This document shows positions 1 through 8,107 of a stretch of 64,000 bases of DNA, piece by piece. Position 1 is the stretch's first letter. The number at the start of each line of letters is the position of its first letter. The position numbers and the translations under genes are program-made. The notes below the pieces were generated by a model. That model was given only the letters and a program-made list of their open reading frames with translations, had not been told where the DNA came from and did not search any database. The stretch comes from a virus, in IMG/VR virus record IMGVR_UViG_3300042691_039251, positions 1-64,000 of that record. One strand, written 5' to 3'.

Positions 1-2
1 GT

Positions 3-206
3 GGAACTTCAGGAACGAGTGGAAACAGTGGATCCAGTGGAACTTCAGGAACGAGTGGAAACAGTGGATCTTCGGGTACGAGCGGAAACAGTGGATCTTC
101 GGGTACGAGCGGAAACAGTGGATCCAGTGGAACTTCAGGAACGAGTGGATCTAGCGGAACTTCAGGTACACAGGGACCACAGGGGCCGCAAGGTCCAGGC
201 GGAGTC
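3..206 (+). repeat. Coding repeat: GTSG/GPQG collagen-like tract of fibre 1
   Basis: Tandem nine-base units encode Gly-X-Y triplets such as GTS, GNS and GSS, ending with GPQ triplets. Near-identical 18-36 nt units (GGAACTTCAGGAACGAGT type) recur, which would favour slippage and recombination. Confidence 0.85.
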
Positions 207-596
207 AGTGGAACTACCGATTACATTGCGAAGTTTACGGGAACTACGACTCTTGGAAACAGTAGCATGAGCCAATCGAGCAATAACATCACTGTCAATT
301 CAGGAAACATGACTGCAACTGCATTCTTCGAGAGTTCGGATGAGAGATTAAAAACTATCACATCAAGATCTATCTCGAGTGACGGCATCGATACTCTAAC
401 GTTCTTCCACAGCAGCGATCCAAGCCGAGAGAGAATCGGTTATTCTGCACAGGAAGTCAAGAGAGTCTTACCGAACGCAGTGACTGTAGATGAGAAAGGA
501 TTCATGAAAGTCGATTATAAAGACGTTCAAGCTTGGAAGATTCAAGAGCTCACTAAGAGAATTGAGGAACTTGAAAAATTGATAACACGAGGATGA
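3..596 (+). CDS. Fibre 1, C-terminal part: collagen-like tract plus S74-type chaperone domain (5' partial)
   Basis: The open frame enters from the left edge in frame 3, so only about 197 C-terminal residues are visible. It begins with Gly-Thr-Ser-Gly type triplets and a short GPQ stretch (to about 206), then a linker (VSGTTDYIAKFT) shared with the fibre starting at 38500. The C-terminus has SDERLK, GYSAQEVKRVLP and a final helix (IEELEKL), the layout of Peptidase_S74 intramolecular chaperones, which trimerise fibres and cut themselves off at the Ser of SDxRxK. The S74 domain is divergent: SAQEV replaces the usual IAQEV and the middle differs. It is the left-most member of the family that resumes at 38500. 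Stop overlaps the next start (ATGA). Fibre role is strongly supported; the receptor is unknown. Confidence 0.85.
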   Translation, partial: GTSGTSGNSGSSGTSGTSGNSGSSGTSGNSGSSGTSGNSGSSGTSGTSGSSGTSGTQGPQGPQGPGGVSGTTDYIAKFTGTTTLGNSSMSQSSNNITVNSGNMTATAFFESSDERLKTITSRSISSDGIDTLTFFHSSDPSRERIGYSAQEVKRVLPNAVTVDEKGFMKVDYKDVQAWKIQELTKRIEELEKLITRG

Positions 597-820
597 TAAC
601 GTATTATGAACACAAGTACTCTCTTTACAAGATAAATGAGGACGCAAATCCGATAACTGTAGAGACGATCTGTAACGGACCAGGTTTTTATCATATCCAG
701 AAAATTACAAACAGGAAAATTGTAGATAGTATTCTTCTGGCTAAAGATCAATGGGCTGCCAGCAACTCCGAGACTTACGAAGCAGAGAGAGCATACGTCT
801 TAGAAATAATACAATCTTAA
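593..820 (+). CDS. Small hypothetical protein (75 aa)
   Basis: The start overlaps the stop of fibre 1 in an ATGA, implying translational coupling. The product is soluble, with no signal peptide or membrane segment, and is rich in Tyr, Ile and Glu (begins MITYYEHKYSLYK). I recognise no family. Position directly behind a fibre gene and before two virion-like proteins suggests a small virion component or fibre assembly helper, by context only. Confidence 0.65.
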   Translation: MITYYEHKYSLYKINEDANPITVETICNGPGFYHIQKITNRKIVDSILLAKDQWAASNSETYEAERAYVLEIIQS

Positions 821-821
821 G

Positions 822-1700
822 ATGGCGAGTTGGAGCACGTCCGGTAATAATCAAGGCATACCTAACAATACTGCATTGAATGCGATCTCGAGTAACATAT
901 TTACTGCGAAGACAACGATACCTGATAACGGACAGCTGTTGACTAAATCTAGAGCAAATCAATATCTCTATATTGATACATCCGTTGCTGGGTATGCATC
1001 TAAAACTGCCAATCAAATTGTGGTGAAAAGCAATCTCGTAGGCACGATCTCTCCTCTACCAGCTTTCTATAGCTCTTCCAGCTGTGTCGATGCATGCAAC
1101 AGCGGCTCTTCAACCACCGTTTATACTAATAATCTTGCGTTGAACGGAACTCTCTTTTCTAATCAACAGCTCACTACGCCTGCATCAGTCGGTTATTATT
1201 CAATAGGAGGAGATTGCTACCATCAAACACCGGTTCCCGTAACTGGGTTATCTTGGTCCACCACAGTAAGCAATCCCTGCAATCCTACGCCTTGGGAAAT
1301 AACCAACTCCAATTACACTATCAAATACTACGTGTCTGACTCCGTAAACTGTGGAGGAACCTGCGGTTCTACCCAATCCGGTACAGCCACCGCAACAATA
1401 ACTGTTGGTGGATCTAACGTAAATATGGGTCTAGCCTTTGAGGGTATCGGTGAATTACAAGCTGCAGATTATGAGCTAATAACATTTACGCTAGATGGCG
1501 TAGAAGTGGCTGATGCTCACGCAGCAGGCGGCGGACTGCAGTGCGCAATGGGACCTGTCGTACAGAATTTTACTGTGGCGCCTCCTTACTTTTTAGCAGC
1601 TAACACTGTTCATACCCTTCTGATTGGATTTACCACCAACGACAACCTGTATCACGTAGGTTCATATTATGAAGTTGATTTATCTTTTACAATAGCATAA
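822..1700 (+). CDS. Hypothetical Ser/Thr/Asn-rich virion-like protein (292 aa)
   Basis: It starts one base after the preceding stop. The N-terminus (MASWSTSGNNQGIPNNTALN) and the whole chain are rich in Ser, Thr, Asn and Gly with alternating hydrophobics, as in beta-structured appendage proteins. Several cysteines (SSCVDACNSG, NCGGTCGST) could form disulfides. The central part, with Trp/Tyr and a VSGT-like strand pattern, could be an Ig-like domain, but I cannot assign a family. Neighbours (fibre 1 and a similar Ser-rich protein) point to a tail or surface structural role. No signal peptide is seen. Confidence 0.6.
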   Translation: MASWSTSGNNQGIPNNTALNAISSNIFTAKTTIPDNGQLLTKSRANQYLYIDTSVAGYASKTANQIVVKSNLVGTISPLPAFYSSSSCVDACNSGSSTTVYTNNLALNGTLFSNQQLTTPASVGYYSIGGDCYHQTPVPVTGLSWSTTVSNPCNPTPWEITNSNYTIKYYVSDSVNCGGTCGSTQSGTATATITVGGSNVNMGLAFEGIGELQAADYELITFTLDGVEVADAHAAGGGLQCAMGPVVQNFTVAPPYFLAANTVHTLLIGFTTNDNLYHVGSYYEVDLSFTIA

Positions 1701-1712
1701 TAAATTGACACT

Positions 1713-2087
1713 ATGCCCATAACATCAGTCATCTCATGTTCAGCTGCTCCAGCTGCTGATATATTTGTTCAGAATAGCTCTTTAGACATTTCCATCACGG
1801 GAGTGTTCGTAGATGGCATTCCCGTAACATATTCGAGCGGCACTAATTTTCCAGTCACTGCAGGCAGCAACGGTAATTTTATTACTTCTCAGACGGGTTT
1901 TGGGAAGACTGTCTCAATATCATACAGCACAAGCATATCAGGCCAAAGTATATACTTCTACGATTCTAGTTTTTTCGGTACCTGCGAGAACGCAGCTTTT
2001 GGTGGAGGCTCTTTTTCAGTGTTCGGTGCTTACATAGACTTCTCTACTGCCTCTACAGTACAAGCTTCAGATGGAGTGTGCTTCTAA
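1713..2087 (+). CDS. Hypothetical Ser/Gly-rich virion-like protein (124 aa)
   Basis: The chain is Ser-, Gly-, Phe- and Ile-rich with a strongly alternating pattern typical of all-beta folds (ISITGVFVDGIPVTYSSG). The N-terminal 15 residues (MPITSVISCSAAPAA) are small and uncharged but do not form a clear signal peptide because basic residues are absent. It follows the 292-aa protein by 12 bases and probably shares its transcript and role as a small structural or decoration protein. Family not recognised. Confidence 0.55.
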   Translation: MPITSVISCSAAPAADIFVQNSSLDISITGVFVDGIPVTYSSGTNFPVTAGSNGNFITSQTGFGKTVSISYSTSISGQSIYFYDSSFFGTCENAAFGGGSFSVFGAYIDFSTASTVQASDGVCF

Positions 2088-2210
2088 AACATTCTAGAAA
2101 ACTTCTCTATAAATAACAAGCCTTTTCTCCGGCTGTTAGTCTTGGGTCTCATGGCCCTTGAGTAGCCCTCAAAAGCTACAAAAAGATTAGCAAAACAAAA
2201 ACAAAAAGGT
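2088..2210. other. Intergenic leader with promoter-like box and weak hairpins
   Basis: This 123-nt gap holds TATAAATAAC at 2108-2117, an AAAACTT box at 2098-2104, and a possible small hairpin (GTAGC..GCTAC) just before the A-rich run that precedes the next start. No tRNA could be folded here. Confidence 0.4.
2108..2117 (+). promoter_or_regulatory. T4-late-like promoter box
   Basis: TATAAATA is the exact T4 late promoter core. The same (T/G)ATAAATAA box is found in intergenic DNA at 12231, 14216 and 30177. Whether this phage encodes a gp55-type sigma cannot be seen here. Confidence 0.4.
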
Positions 2211-2972
2211 ATGTACTACACAAACAATCCAATGTGCACTGCACACATCTCTGTCAACAAGAACAGAGTCAAAAACTACAACAAGGGTTCAGAGAATTCG
2301 GTCTATCTTCGTGACGGGCAGAACTTCGAAATCGAGCTCTTCAATCCCAAACAAAACCAAGTCTTAGCGAAGGTTCTCATCAACGGGAAACACGTCTCTA
2401 ATTCAGGCATCATCCTAAGACCTGGACAGAGAATCTTTCTCGAGAGGTTCATCGATGAGCCCAGAAAGCTCAAATTCTCAACCTATGAGGTCACTGACAA
2501 TTCACAGGTGAGAAGAGCAATTGAGAACAACGGAGACGTGGAGATCCAGTTCTACGACGAGTGGATTCCTACGACTTATTGGTACAATTCTAACGGTCAG
2601 CCGTATCAGGGACTCAATTTCACCACTACCGGAAACGTCGGCATCGGTTGTTCTAGTCCTAATTCCACTCTGACCGTCACCGGTACCACGAGCACCAGCA
2701 CTGCTTACTACACTAACACTGCTGTAGCCGGTTCGTTCACTAATTCTATTGAGACCGGGCAGGTTGAAAAAGGATCAGTTTCCAGCCAGCATTTTTCTAC
2801 TGCCTATGGAAATTTCAGCTATTATGCATCTCAGACAGAGAAAATCAAGATCTATCCAGCAAGTCTGAAGCCTGCTGAAATGACCGAAGTGAGAAACTAC
2901 TGCACCAACTGCGGAACTCGAGCAAAAAAATCAGCGTGGAAATTCTGTCCTAATTGTGGACAGAAGATCTAA
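2211..2972 (+). CDS. Fibre-like protein with C-terminal zinc ribbon (253 aa)
   Basis: The N-terminal about 130 residues form a beta-rich domain without a close match I can name. Residues about 140-160 carry GNVGIGCSSPNSTLTV, the same GNVGIG module that recurs in the giant fibres. The last 30 residues contain a double CxxC zinc ribbon (CTNCG ... CPNCG). A zinc ribbon on a virion-type protein is unusual; it may stabilise the fold or mediate protein contacts. The gene is preceded by a promoter-like leader and followed by a strong terminator, so it ends the left transcript. Virion association is inferred from the GNVGIG module and position. Confidence 0.6.
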   Translation: MYYTNNPMCTAHISVNKNRVKNYNKGSENSVYLRDGQNFEIELFNPKQNQVLAKVLINGKHVSNSGIILRPGQRIFLERFIDEPRKLKFSTYEVTDNSQVRRAIENNGDVEIQFYDEWIPTTYWYNSNGQPYQGLNFTTTGNVGIGCSSPNSTLTVTGTTSTSTAYYTNTAVAGSFTNSIETGQVEKGSVSSQHFSTAYGNFSYYASQTEKIKIYPASLKPAEMTEVRNYCTNCGTRAKKSAWKFCPNCGQKI

Positions 2973-3002
2973 AATCTAACGGTCGAAGGAGAAAAGGCCT
3001 GG

Positions 3003-3037
3003 AAAGTTTTCCCGTTTGGGAAAACTTTTCTATTTTT
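3003..3037 (+). terminator. Rho-independent terminator after the zinc-ribbon gene
   Basis: A perfect 11-bp stem (AAAGTTTTCCC / GGGAAAACTTT, 3003-3013 and 3018-3028) with a GTTT loop is followed by a T-rich run (TCTATTTTT). The 3' arm also contains the AAACTTTT box of the next promoter. Confidence 0.85.
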
Positions 3038-3044
3038 ACATATA
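3022..3044 (+). promoter_or_regulatory. AAACTTTT-N11-TATA promoter candidate
   Basis: AAACTTTT (3022-3029) lies 19 bp (start to start) before TATA (3041-3044). The same pair with 19-21 bp spacing precedes genes near 5088, 14604, 17729, 25960 and 30771. Here the TATA box touches the ATG, so if this is a -10 box the leader is absent or the start lies downstream. Confidence 0.5.
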
Positions 3045-3328
3045 TGATAAATGACATCTCTTTTAGAAGATTTTTACATCTAAGACAAAGTCTCTTCGAT
3101 GTTCTCCAAGAATGGGGACCATGCACTGACAAAGATGGTACTGCAGAGATCAGAGTGATCTTTGAAGGCCTCGGAGCAATTGATGGAGCCTCTTTCAATC
3201 CCTATCAAAAGACTCAATTTGAGATCACGATAGTTGGTGAAAGCCATGACGGACTCTGTTTCAGAGGAGAGAATTTTGAGAATTTGCTTGATCAATTAGA
3301 AGAGAGCATAAATAAAATGAAGAAATGA
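3044..3328 (+). CDS. Small hypothetical protein (94 aa)
   Basis: I chose ATG 3044 (MINDISFRRF) over an upstream ATG at 2954, because the longer version would overlap the zinc-ribbon gene and run through the terminator hairpin. The protein is soluble and mixed alpha/beta (VIFEGLGAIDG, FEITIVGES) and ends in a short acidic-basic helix. Its stop overlaps the next start (ATGA), suggesting coupled translation. Family unknown. The TATA-like box at 3041-3044 leaves the exact start in doubt. Confidence 0.55.
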   Translation: MINDISFRRFLHLRQSLFDVLQEWGPCTDKDGTAEIRVIFEGLGAIDGASFNPYQKTQFEITIVGESHDGLCFRGENFENLLDQLEESINKMKK

Positions 3329-3921
3329 AAGTAAACGTAGGTGAGAGTTTTTTTGAGTCTCTGAGAAAATTACAGAGATATGAAGCTTGGCACAATAGAA
3401 TGTGGCGAGCACTCACACGAGATTTTTGGACTTTTTTGAAGAACGTTTGGAAGTTCAGACAGGAGCTCTGGAGCCACCGCTGGTGGGACTATAGCTTTAC
3501 TCTACAGATGATCCGTAGAAGCCTCATTATCATGGAAAAGGACATGCACCGTGGAATGGAGGTAAGAGAGACCAGAGAGAAGAAGATAGAAAAGATGCAG
3601 AGAGCAATTCAAATCCTCGATAACATCATCGAAAGCCGGTACATTGACATGGCTGAAGAACAATTAGGGCCTCTCTACCGTACAGAATTAGATTTTGCTC
3701 CGGTCGAAGGCAGTCCAGATCTTTTTCAAATAGTAGACAATGAAACTCCTGAAGAAAAAAGTCACAACAGTAAAGTCTACGAAAGATCGGTGGAAATTGA
3801 GAACCAAGAGTGGAAAGAGCTATGGGAGATTTTTCAGGGACAAGACTATGATAAATTTAATAAAGATATCGACTGGACAGAACAATTCGACGGTTCTGGA
3901 TTAAAAGGTTGGTGGGACTAA
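3325..3921 (+). CDS. Conserved-type phage hypothetical protein, Trp/Arg-rich helical (198 aa)
   Basis: The N-terminal half is Trp- and Arg-rich (LWSHRWWDYSF) followed by a long charged helix (EKDMHRGMEVRETREKKIEKM) that could form a coiled coil. The C-terminal half is acidic and ends GLKGWWD. Proteins with a WDY..L motif followed by a helix are common in large phages, but I know no assigned function. It is coupled to the 94-aa gene upstream by an ATGA overlap. No membrane segment or signal. Confidence 0.65.
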   Translation: MKVNVGESFFESLRKLQRYEAWHNRMWRALTRDFWTFLKNVWKFRQELWSHRWWDYSFTLQMIRRSLIIMEKDMHRGMEVRETREKKIEKMQRAIQILDNIIESRYIDMAEEQLGPLYRTELDFAPVEGSPDLFQIVDNETPEEKSHNSKVYERSVEIENQEWKELWEIFQGQDYDKFNKDIDWTEQFDGSGLKGWWD

Positions 3922-3933
3922 TAAAGATAGGAT

Positions 3934-4266
3934 ATGAATAAAAAAATGATTAGAGAATCTGACTTAGAAAAATTAGAAGAAGCTGCACAGCGAGGATCAG
4001 AAGAGATCATCGAACTTTCCAAACGACACTTTTGGAACAATTTGATCATAATTGGATTCAGCTTATATGCTGTTCTCTATTCTATCTTCACAGCTTATCC
4101 CAGGAGAGAAATGATCTGGGTCGCAATGATAGCAGTTCTCATAGCATCTGGAGAAAGATTCTACATACAACGCAAAATTAAAAAGAAGATCGTTGATCTC
4201 ACGACATTTTCGATGATCATAGATTTTTTAAAAAGAAGAAGAAATGAAAGTTCTTACAATAGGTGA
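3934..4266 (+). CDS. Small two-helix membrane protein (110 aa)
   Basis: Two hydrophobic segments, around residues 36-56 (LIIIGFSLYAVLYSIFTAY) and 66-82 (IWVAMIAVLIAS), are separated by a short basic loop (PRREM), so a two-pass inner-membrane protein is likely with both ends in the cytoplasm. The N-terminal 30 residues are acidic and helical. The end overlaps the next gene by 23 nt. Function unknown. Confidence 0.65.
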   Translation: MNKKMIRESDLEKLEEAAQRGSEEIIELSKRHFWNNLIIIGFSLYAVLYSIFTAYPRREMIWVAMIAVLIASGERFYIQRKIKKKIVDLTTFSMIIDFLKRRRNESSYNR

Positions 4267-5056
4267 CATTCACGGAGACGACTGGTGGAAATCTGTAATT
4301 TTTGGAGCAGAACTCTTATACAGTTCCTTTAGAGAAAACAACAACATCAGCCACGATAATTTCAAATTCATCAAAGATGGTTTGGAAGTAGTCTTTGTCG
4401 GAGATTATGTCGATTCACATCACATTCCCAACCACGAAGTTCTCGAAAACTTGAGAGACATCGTTCATCTGGCTCGAAGTTTTCCAGATAGAGTGACACT
4501 CCTTTTAGGGAACCATGATATTCAATACATTGATACCAAGTATCGTTGCAGCGGATTCAGGGCTGAGCTTCTCCATGATTATAAAGAAATCTTTGAGACA
4601 AATAGAGACATCTTCAAACCTGCTTTCATGTTCGGCAACTATCTGGTCAGCCACGCAGGAGTCACTCAACGCCTCTGGAATATCTGCGAGAAGAAATTGA
4701 GAGAATCAAAACACCTCTACGACTATAACGATCCTGAAAAAACTATCGCGGATCACCTTAACTTTCTCTTTGAGATTAGATTTGAACCACTCTTCTACGC
4801 AGGGTGGGCTCGAGGCGGAATCTCTTCCACTCCAGGGATCTTCTGGGCTGATCAGAGAGAACTCATCGCAGATCCTCTTGCTGGATATTCCCAGATAGTA
4901 GGCCACACCCGCCAAAAAGAAAAGAATACTGTAGCCATTGAAGGTGGACATACTCTCCACTTTATCGATGTAGGTTCTAGAGATTCACACGACATTTTCG
5001 ACGTTGACACAAAAACAAAAGTCAGCAATCCTTCAACTAGAGGAATGAAGTATTAG
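4244..5056 (+). CDS. Calcineurin-like metallophosphatase (PPP family)
   Basis: The metal-binding motifs of PPP phosphatases are all present in order: GDIHG (residues 7-11), GDYVD (about 50), GNHD (about 88) and SHAG (about 137), plus a late GHT histidine (about 227). Such enzymes are dinuclear metal phosphoesterases; phage members (for example lambda PP) dephosphorylate proteins or nucleotides. The length of 270 aa suits a single catalytic domain, with an inserted aromatic loop around residues 180-205. It lies just before the first glycosyltransferase and is followed by its own promoter-like gap. Substrate cannot be predicted. Confidence 0.85.
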   Translation: MKVLTIGDIHGDDWWKSVIFGAELLYSSFRENNNISHDNFKFIKDGLEVVFVGDYVDSHHIPNHEVLENLRDIVHLARSFPDRVTLLLGNHDIQYIDTKYRCSGFRAELLHDYKEIFETNRDIFKPAFMFGNYLVSHAGVTQRLWNICEKKLRESKHLYDYNDPEKTIADHLNFLFEIRFEPLFYAGWARGGISSTPGIFWADQRELIADPLAGYSQIVGHTRQKEKNTVAIEGGHTLHFIDVGSRDSHDIFDVDTKTKVSNPSTRGMKY

Positions 5057-5079
5057 AAACTTTTCTCAATCTTCTTATA
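5057..5079 (+). promoter_or_regulatory. AAACTTTT-N11-TATA promoter candidate
   Basis: AAACTTTT at 5057-5064 and TATA at 5076-5079, 19 bp start to start, 9 nt before the ATG of the GT4-FkbM gene at 5088. Confidence 0.5.
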
Positions 5080-5087
5080 GAAGATAT

Positions 5088-7013
5088 ATGAGAATAGCTT
5101 TCATCACTCCACATCTATCTACTGGAGGAATGCCTGAATATGTGCGGAGAAGCATTGAACTGATTGACAGGAAAGATCACGAAATCCTGTTGATTGAGAT
5201 GCGGACCGAGAAGATCCTAGATGCAGTCCGAAAGAGAGTCCTCGATCTCGAGGGCATACGCCTCTTTTCTGCTGAGAAGAGCACAATCAAAGCAATCGAG
5301 GAAATAGAACTCTTTGATCCTGAAGTGATCCATTTCACGGAACCTTCAGAGCAGACGATGGATCCTACGTATCTCGATCGGATCTATTGCACCGAAAGAA
5401 AGTGGAAGATCTTTGAGACCTGTCACGATTCTTCGTACCCTCTACCCTCTAAAAAATTCATGCCTGATAAGTTCTTGTTAGTCAGTCCTTTTCAGGTAAA
5501 GATGCTACAGTCTTTAGGGATTCCAGCTGAGCTCATCCAATACGACGTTCCAACTCTTGAAAAAAGGGATCGCGCTGAGACTCTTCAAAAATTGGGACTC
5601 GATCCTCAGAAGAAACACATCTTTCAATTTGGCATCTTTTCTCCCAGAAAAAATCAGAGTGAGACTGTGGAGATTGCTTCTCTGATGTTAGAAGAACCAG
5701 TTCAATTCCATTTTGTAGGAAACACTGCTGACAGCTATTCTTTCTATTGGAACCCCATCTTGGACAAGCTCCCTAAAAATTGTACATTTTGGGGTGAGCA
5801 TAAAGACGTCCAGCAATTCTATTCTATTGCAGATCTCGTCATCTTTCCTTCTATTGAGATCATAGACGATAAAGAGACTAATCCGTTAGTGATCAAAGAG
5901 ACAATTGCTTATGAGATACCTCTCCTCGTAAAAGACACTCCTGTCTATTTAGGAATGTATCCTGAAGGAGATCTAGTCTACCACATGAAATCAAGCAATG
6001 TCGAAAATGCAAAGCTCATCTCAGAAATTCTTAATTTTGAACAAAAACCAAATATGATAACTCTCAGCTTTAACGGCAAGGACAACACCCTCGAAGTCAC
6101 TTCTAAAAATCCCATCGGAAAAGCAGTGGTGGCAGTCAAGGACATAGACTCAGAAGTTCCAATCTATTCTTTTGACGTAAACTTTGAAAACCCAGGCTCT
6201 GCTTGGTGGTGCAAACCTATTCCCATCAACCACTACGATTTTCAGAACAATCCCAATTTCACAGGCTTCTTAGTACAGGTCTACTCAGAGGATAAAAAAG
6301 AGCTCTTAGGTGAGGCTACTCACATCATTAAAGAACACCAGGTCAAGAGGAGAATTCCAGGGATCGATAATTTCGAGCCGCTCTTCATCAATTATGAACA
6401 ATTTTTCGTGGATCGAATCTACGACGGATTCTTCTCTGGAGAGAGGATGGAAAAAATCATAGACGTAGGAGCCAACGTAGGACTCTTCACTCAGTGGGCT
6501 TTAGACCGTTTCGGAAGAGATTCTAAAGTCTTGGCATTCGAACCTCATCCTGGAGCAATAACAGCTTTTAAGAAGATACATGGAGACAAAGAAAATGTTG
6601 AATTGATTGAAGGTGCTGCTGCTCACTTTGAAGGCTCTTTGGAACTAGGCATTGATCCAAACAATTCTACGGTGTCTTCGATCAGCAAGAAAGAAAACGT
6701 CATCAAAGTTCCTGCATTTAAGATTTTGAATGAGATGAAGAAGAGAGGCTGGCTTTCAGCCGATCTTCTCAAAATAGACATTGAGGGCGCAGAATATGAT
6801 CTCATTGATGAGATGGAAGAATTTCCTTTTGAGAATCTCTTGATAGAATTCCACGACACCAAGCAAGATTGCGGACACTGTGCAGCCAACAAATTAAAAG
6901 AGAAACTAGAAACATTCGGCTACAAAGTCGATATGAGAAAAGAGGATACGAGATTTAGAGCTTCATCAGCAGACGTGAAGGGAGTCATCATCGCAAAACA
7001 AACTGGAAAATGA
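5088..7013 (+). CDS. Fusion: GT4-type glycosyltransferase + FkbM-family methyltransferase (641 aa)
   Basis: Residues 1 to about 330 form a GT-B (GT4-like) glycosyltransferase: start MRIAFITPHLSTGGMPEYV, a FGIFSPRKNQ strand-loop around residue 185, and a late DLVIFPSIE region preceding E..NPLVIKE. A beta-rich linker follows (about 330-440). Residues about 455-641 form a Rossmann methyltransferase of the FkbM type: IDVGANVGLF (about 456), EPHPGA, DLLKIDIEGAE and LLIEFHD. FkbM enzymes O-methylate sugars. The fused pair could add a sugar and cap it by methylation. The stop overlaps the next start by 4 nt. Acceptor unknown. Confidence 0.85.
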   Translation: MRIAFITPHLSTGGMPEYVRRSIELIDRKDHEILLIEMRTEKILDAVRKRVLDLEGIRLFSAEKSTIKAIEEIELFDPEVIHFTEPSEQTMDPTYLDRIYCTERKWKIFETCHDSSYPLPSKKFMPDKFLLVSPFQVKMLQSLGIPAELIQYDVPTLEKRDRAETLQKLGLDPQKKHIFQFGIFSPRKNQSETVEIASLMLEEPVQFHFVGNTADSYSFYWNPILDKLPKNCTFWGEHKDVQQFYSIADLVIFPSIEIIDDKETNPLVIKETIAYEIPLLVKDTPVYLGMYPEGDLVYHMKSSNVENAKLISEILNFEQKPNMITLSFNGKDNTLEVTSKNPIGKAVVAVKDIDSEVPIYSFDVNFENPGSAWWCKPIPINHYDFQNNPNFTGFLVQVYSEDKKELLGEATHIIKEHQVKRRIPGIDNFEPLFINYEQFFVDRIYDGFFSGERMEKIIDVGANVGLFTQWALDRFGRDSKVLAFEPHPGAITAFKKIHGDKENVELIEGAAAHFEGSLELGIDPNNSTVSSISKKENVIKVPAFKILNEMKKRGWLSADLLKIDIEGAEYDLIDEMEEFPFENLLIEFHDTKQDCGHCAANKLKEKLETFGYKVDMRKEDTRFRASSADVKGVIIAKQTGK

Positions 7014-8107
7014 AAGAGATATTTTTAATTGACGCATATCTAAATACTGAAAAGAGCAAAATAGTCTTCAGAGAATCAATGACCCGGGTGAAAGAAGCCG
7101 GCTTTAAGATATGTCTGATCACAAATCTTCGCCCTGACGCAGACATTTTAAGTTTTGTCGATTACTGTTTTTTCGAAGACGAGAACAGAATCTTCTCTAC
7201 TGAATTTGAAGAGTACCCTAACATCATGATCACGGCACGTAGAAATGGCGTGACTCTTATTTCTGAATCTGATCACAAACAAAAACACTCTCTATCAGTT
7301 CACGTCAATCTGTACAGAGGAATGGAGATTCTCAAGTCTCTGGGTTACACTCATTTCTATAGAATGGAATATGATGGCCTCATCGATCCCAATGAATATC
7401 AGAAAGTCAGAGATCTTCCAAAGACGTTAGAAGGAAAGAGAGCTCTTTTCTATCGTGATAAAAAGAACATGCACATCTTCTACCACCTCTGGTTCGCTGA
7501 GATTGAATGGATGCTTGAAGCAATGACTCCGATTAGAACTGAAGAAGATTTTGTAAAGAGAGTAACGGAACTTGCAGGTAAGAAGAAGTTTCTTCCCGCT
7601 GAAGAATATCTCTCTTTGGATTTAGCTCATCGATACGATGAGGTTCTGCTTTTAGATACTGTTGATAACAGCATCAACTTTGAATTTCCTCTATCTAGAT
7701 GGAATAACGTGATCAGCGATCACACCAATGAGAAATTTAAGAAAGGCTTCTACGGAGGAATCTTTAGAATCGGTAGGGAGACTGAACAAGGAGTCCATAT
7801 CAGAGGAGATAAAGGTGCTGTCGTAGCTTGGAACCTAAACAGCCCTGATAGCAATTGGACAGAGGTAATCTTCTACAATAAAGAAGGCGGAGTTGACAGC
7901 AGTCTTAAGCTCGAACTCGAACAGGGAGAAGGCTGGAAGGCACAGTTCTTTGAATTTACCGAAGACTGCGAAGTTGAGGTCAGGCTGAGCAATGGTGAAA
8001 ATTATGCATTCTTGCTCTGTAAGAATTTTTTGAAGAAAACAAGAGACACAATATATTTGAATGAAGATAGCTCAGATCAACCCGGGTCTTCTCCCGATCC
8101 CGCCTAA
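7010..8107 (+). CDS. Putative GT-A-like glycosyltransferase (365 aa)
   Basis: Residues 1-200 resemble the N-terminal domain of phage and capsule GT-A proteins: MKEIFLIDAYLNT..K, a LITNLRP strand, then FYRMEYDGLID (about 120), where acidic residues sit at the place of a DxD metal site. The C-terminal third (about 235-365) is beta-rich (HIRGDKGAVVAWN) and may bind carbohydrate. It overlaps the upstream gene by 4 nt and the downstream gene by 47 nt, so it belongs to a tight sugar operon. Assignment to glycosyltransferases rests on fold-like pattern and context and is only moderately sure. Confidence 0.6.
   Translation: MKEIFLIDAYLNTEKSKIVFRESMTRVKEAGFKICLITNLRPDADILSFVDYCFFEDENRIFSTEFEEYPNIMITARRNGVTLISESDHKQKHSLSVHVNLYRGMEILKSLGYTHFYRMEYDGLIDPNEYQKVRDLPKTLEGKRALFYRDKKNMHIFYHLWFAEIEWMLEAMTPIRTEEDFVKRVTELAGKKKFLPAEEYLSLDLAHRYDEVLLLDTVDNSINFEFPLSRWNNVISDHTNEKFKKGFYGGIFRIGRETEQGVHIRGDKGAVVAWNLNSPDSNWTEVIFYNKEGGVDSSLKLELEQGEGWKAQFFEFTEDCEVEVRLSNGENYAFLLCKNFLKKTRDTIYLNEDSSDQPGSSPDPA

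Noticed and set aside
2954-3043. Longer N-terminus for the 94-aa gene
   Set aside because: It would overlap the zinc-ribbon gene and read through an 11-bp terminator hairpin; the ATG at 3044 avoids both.
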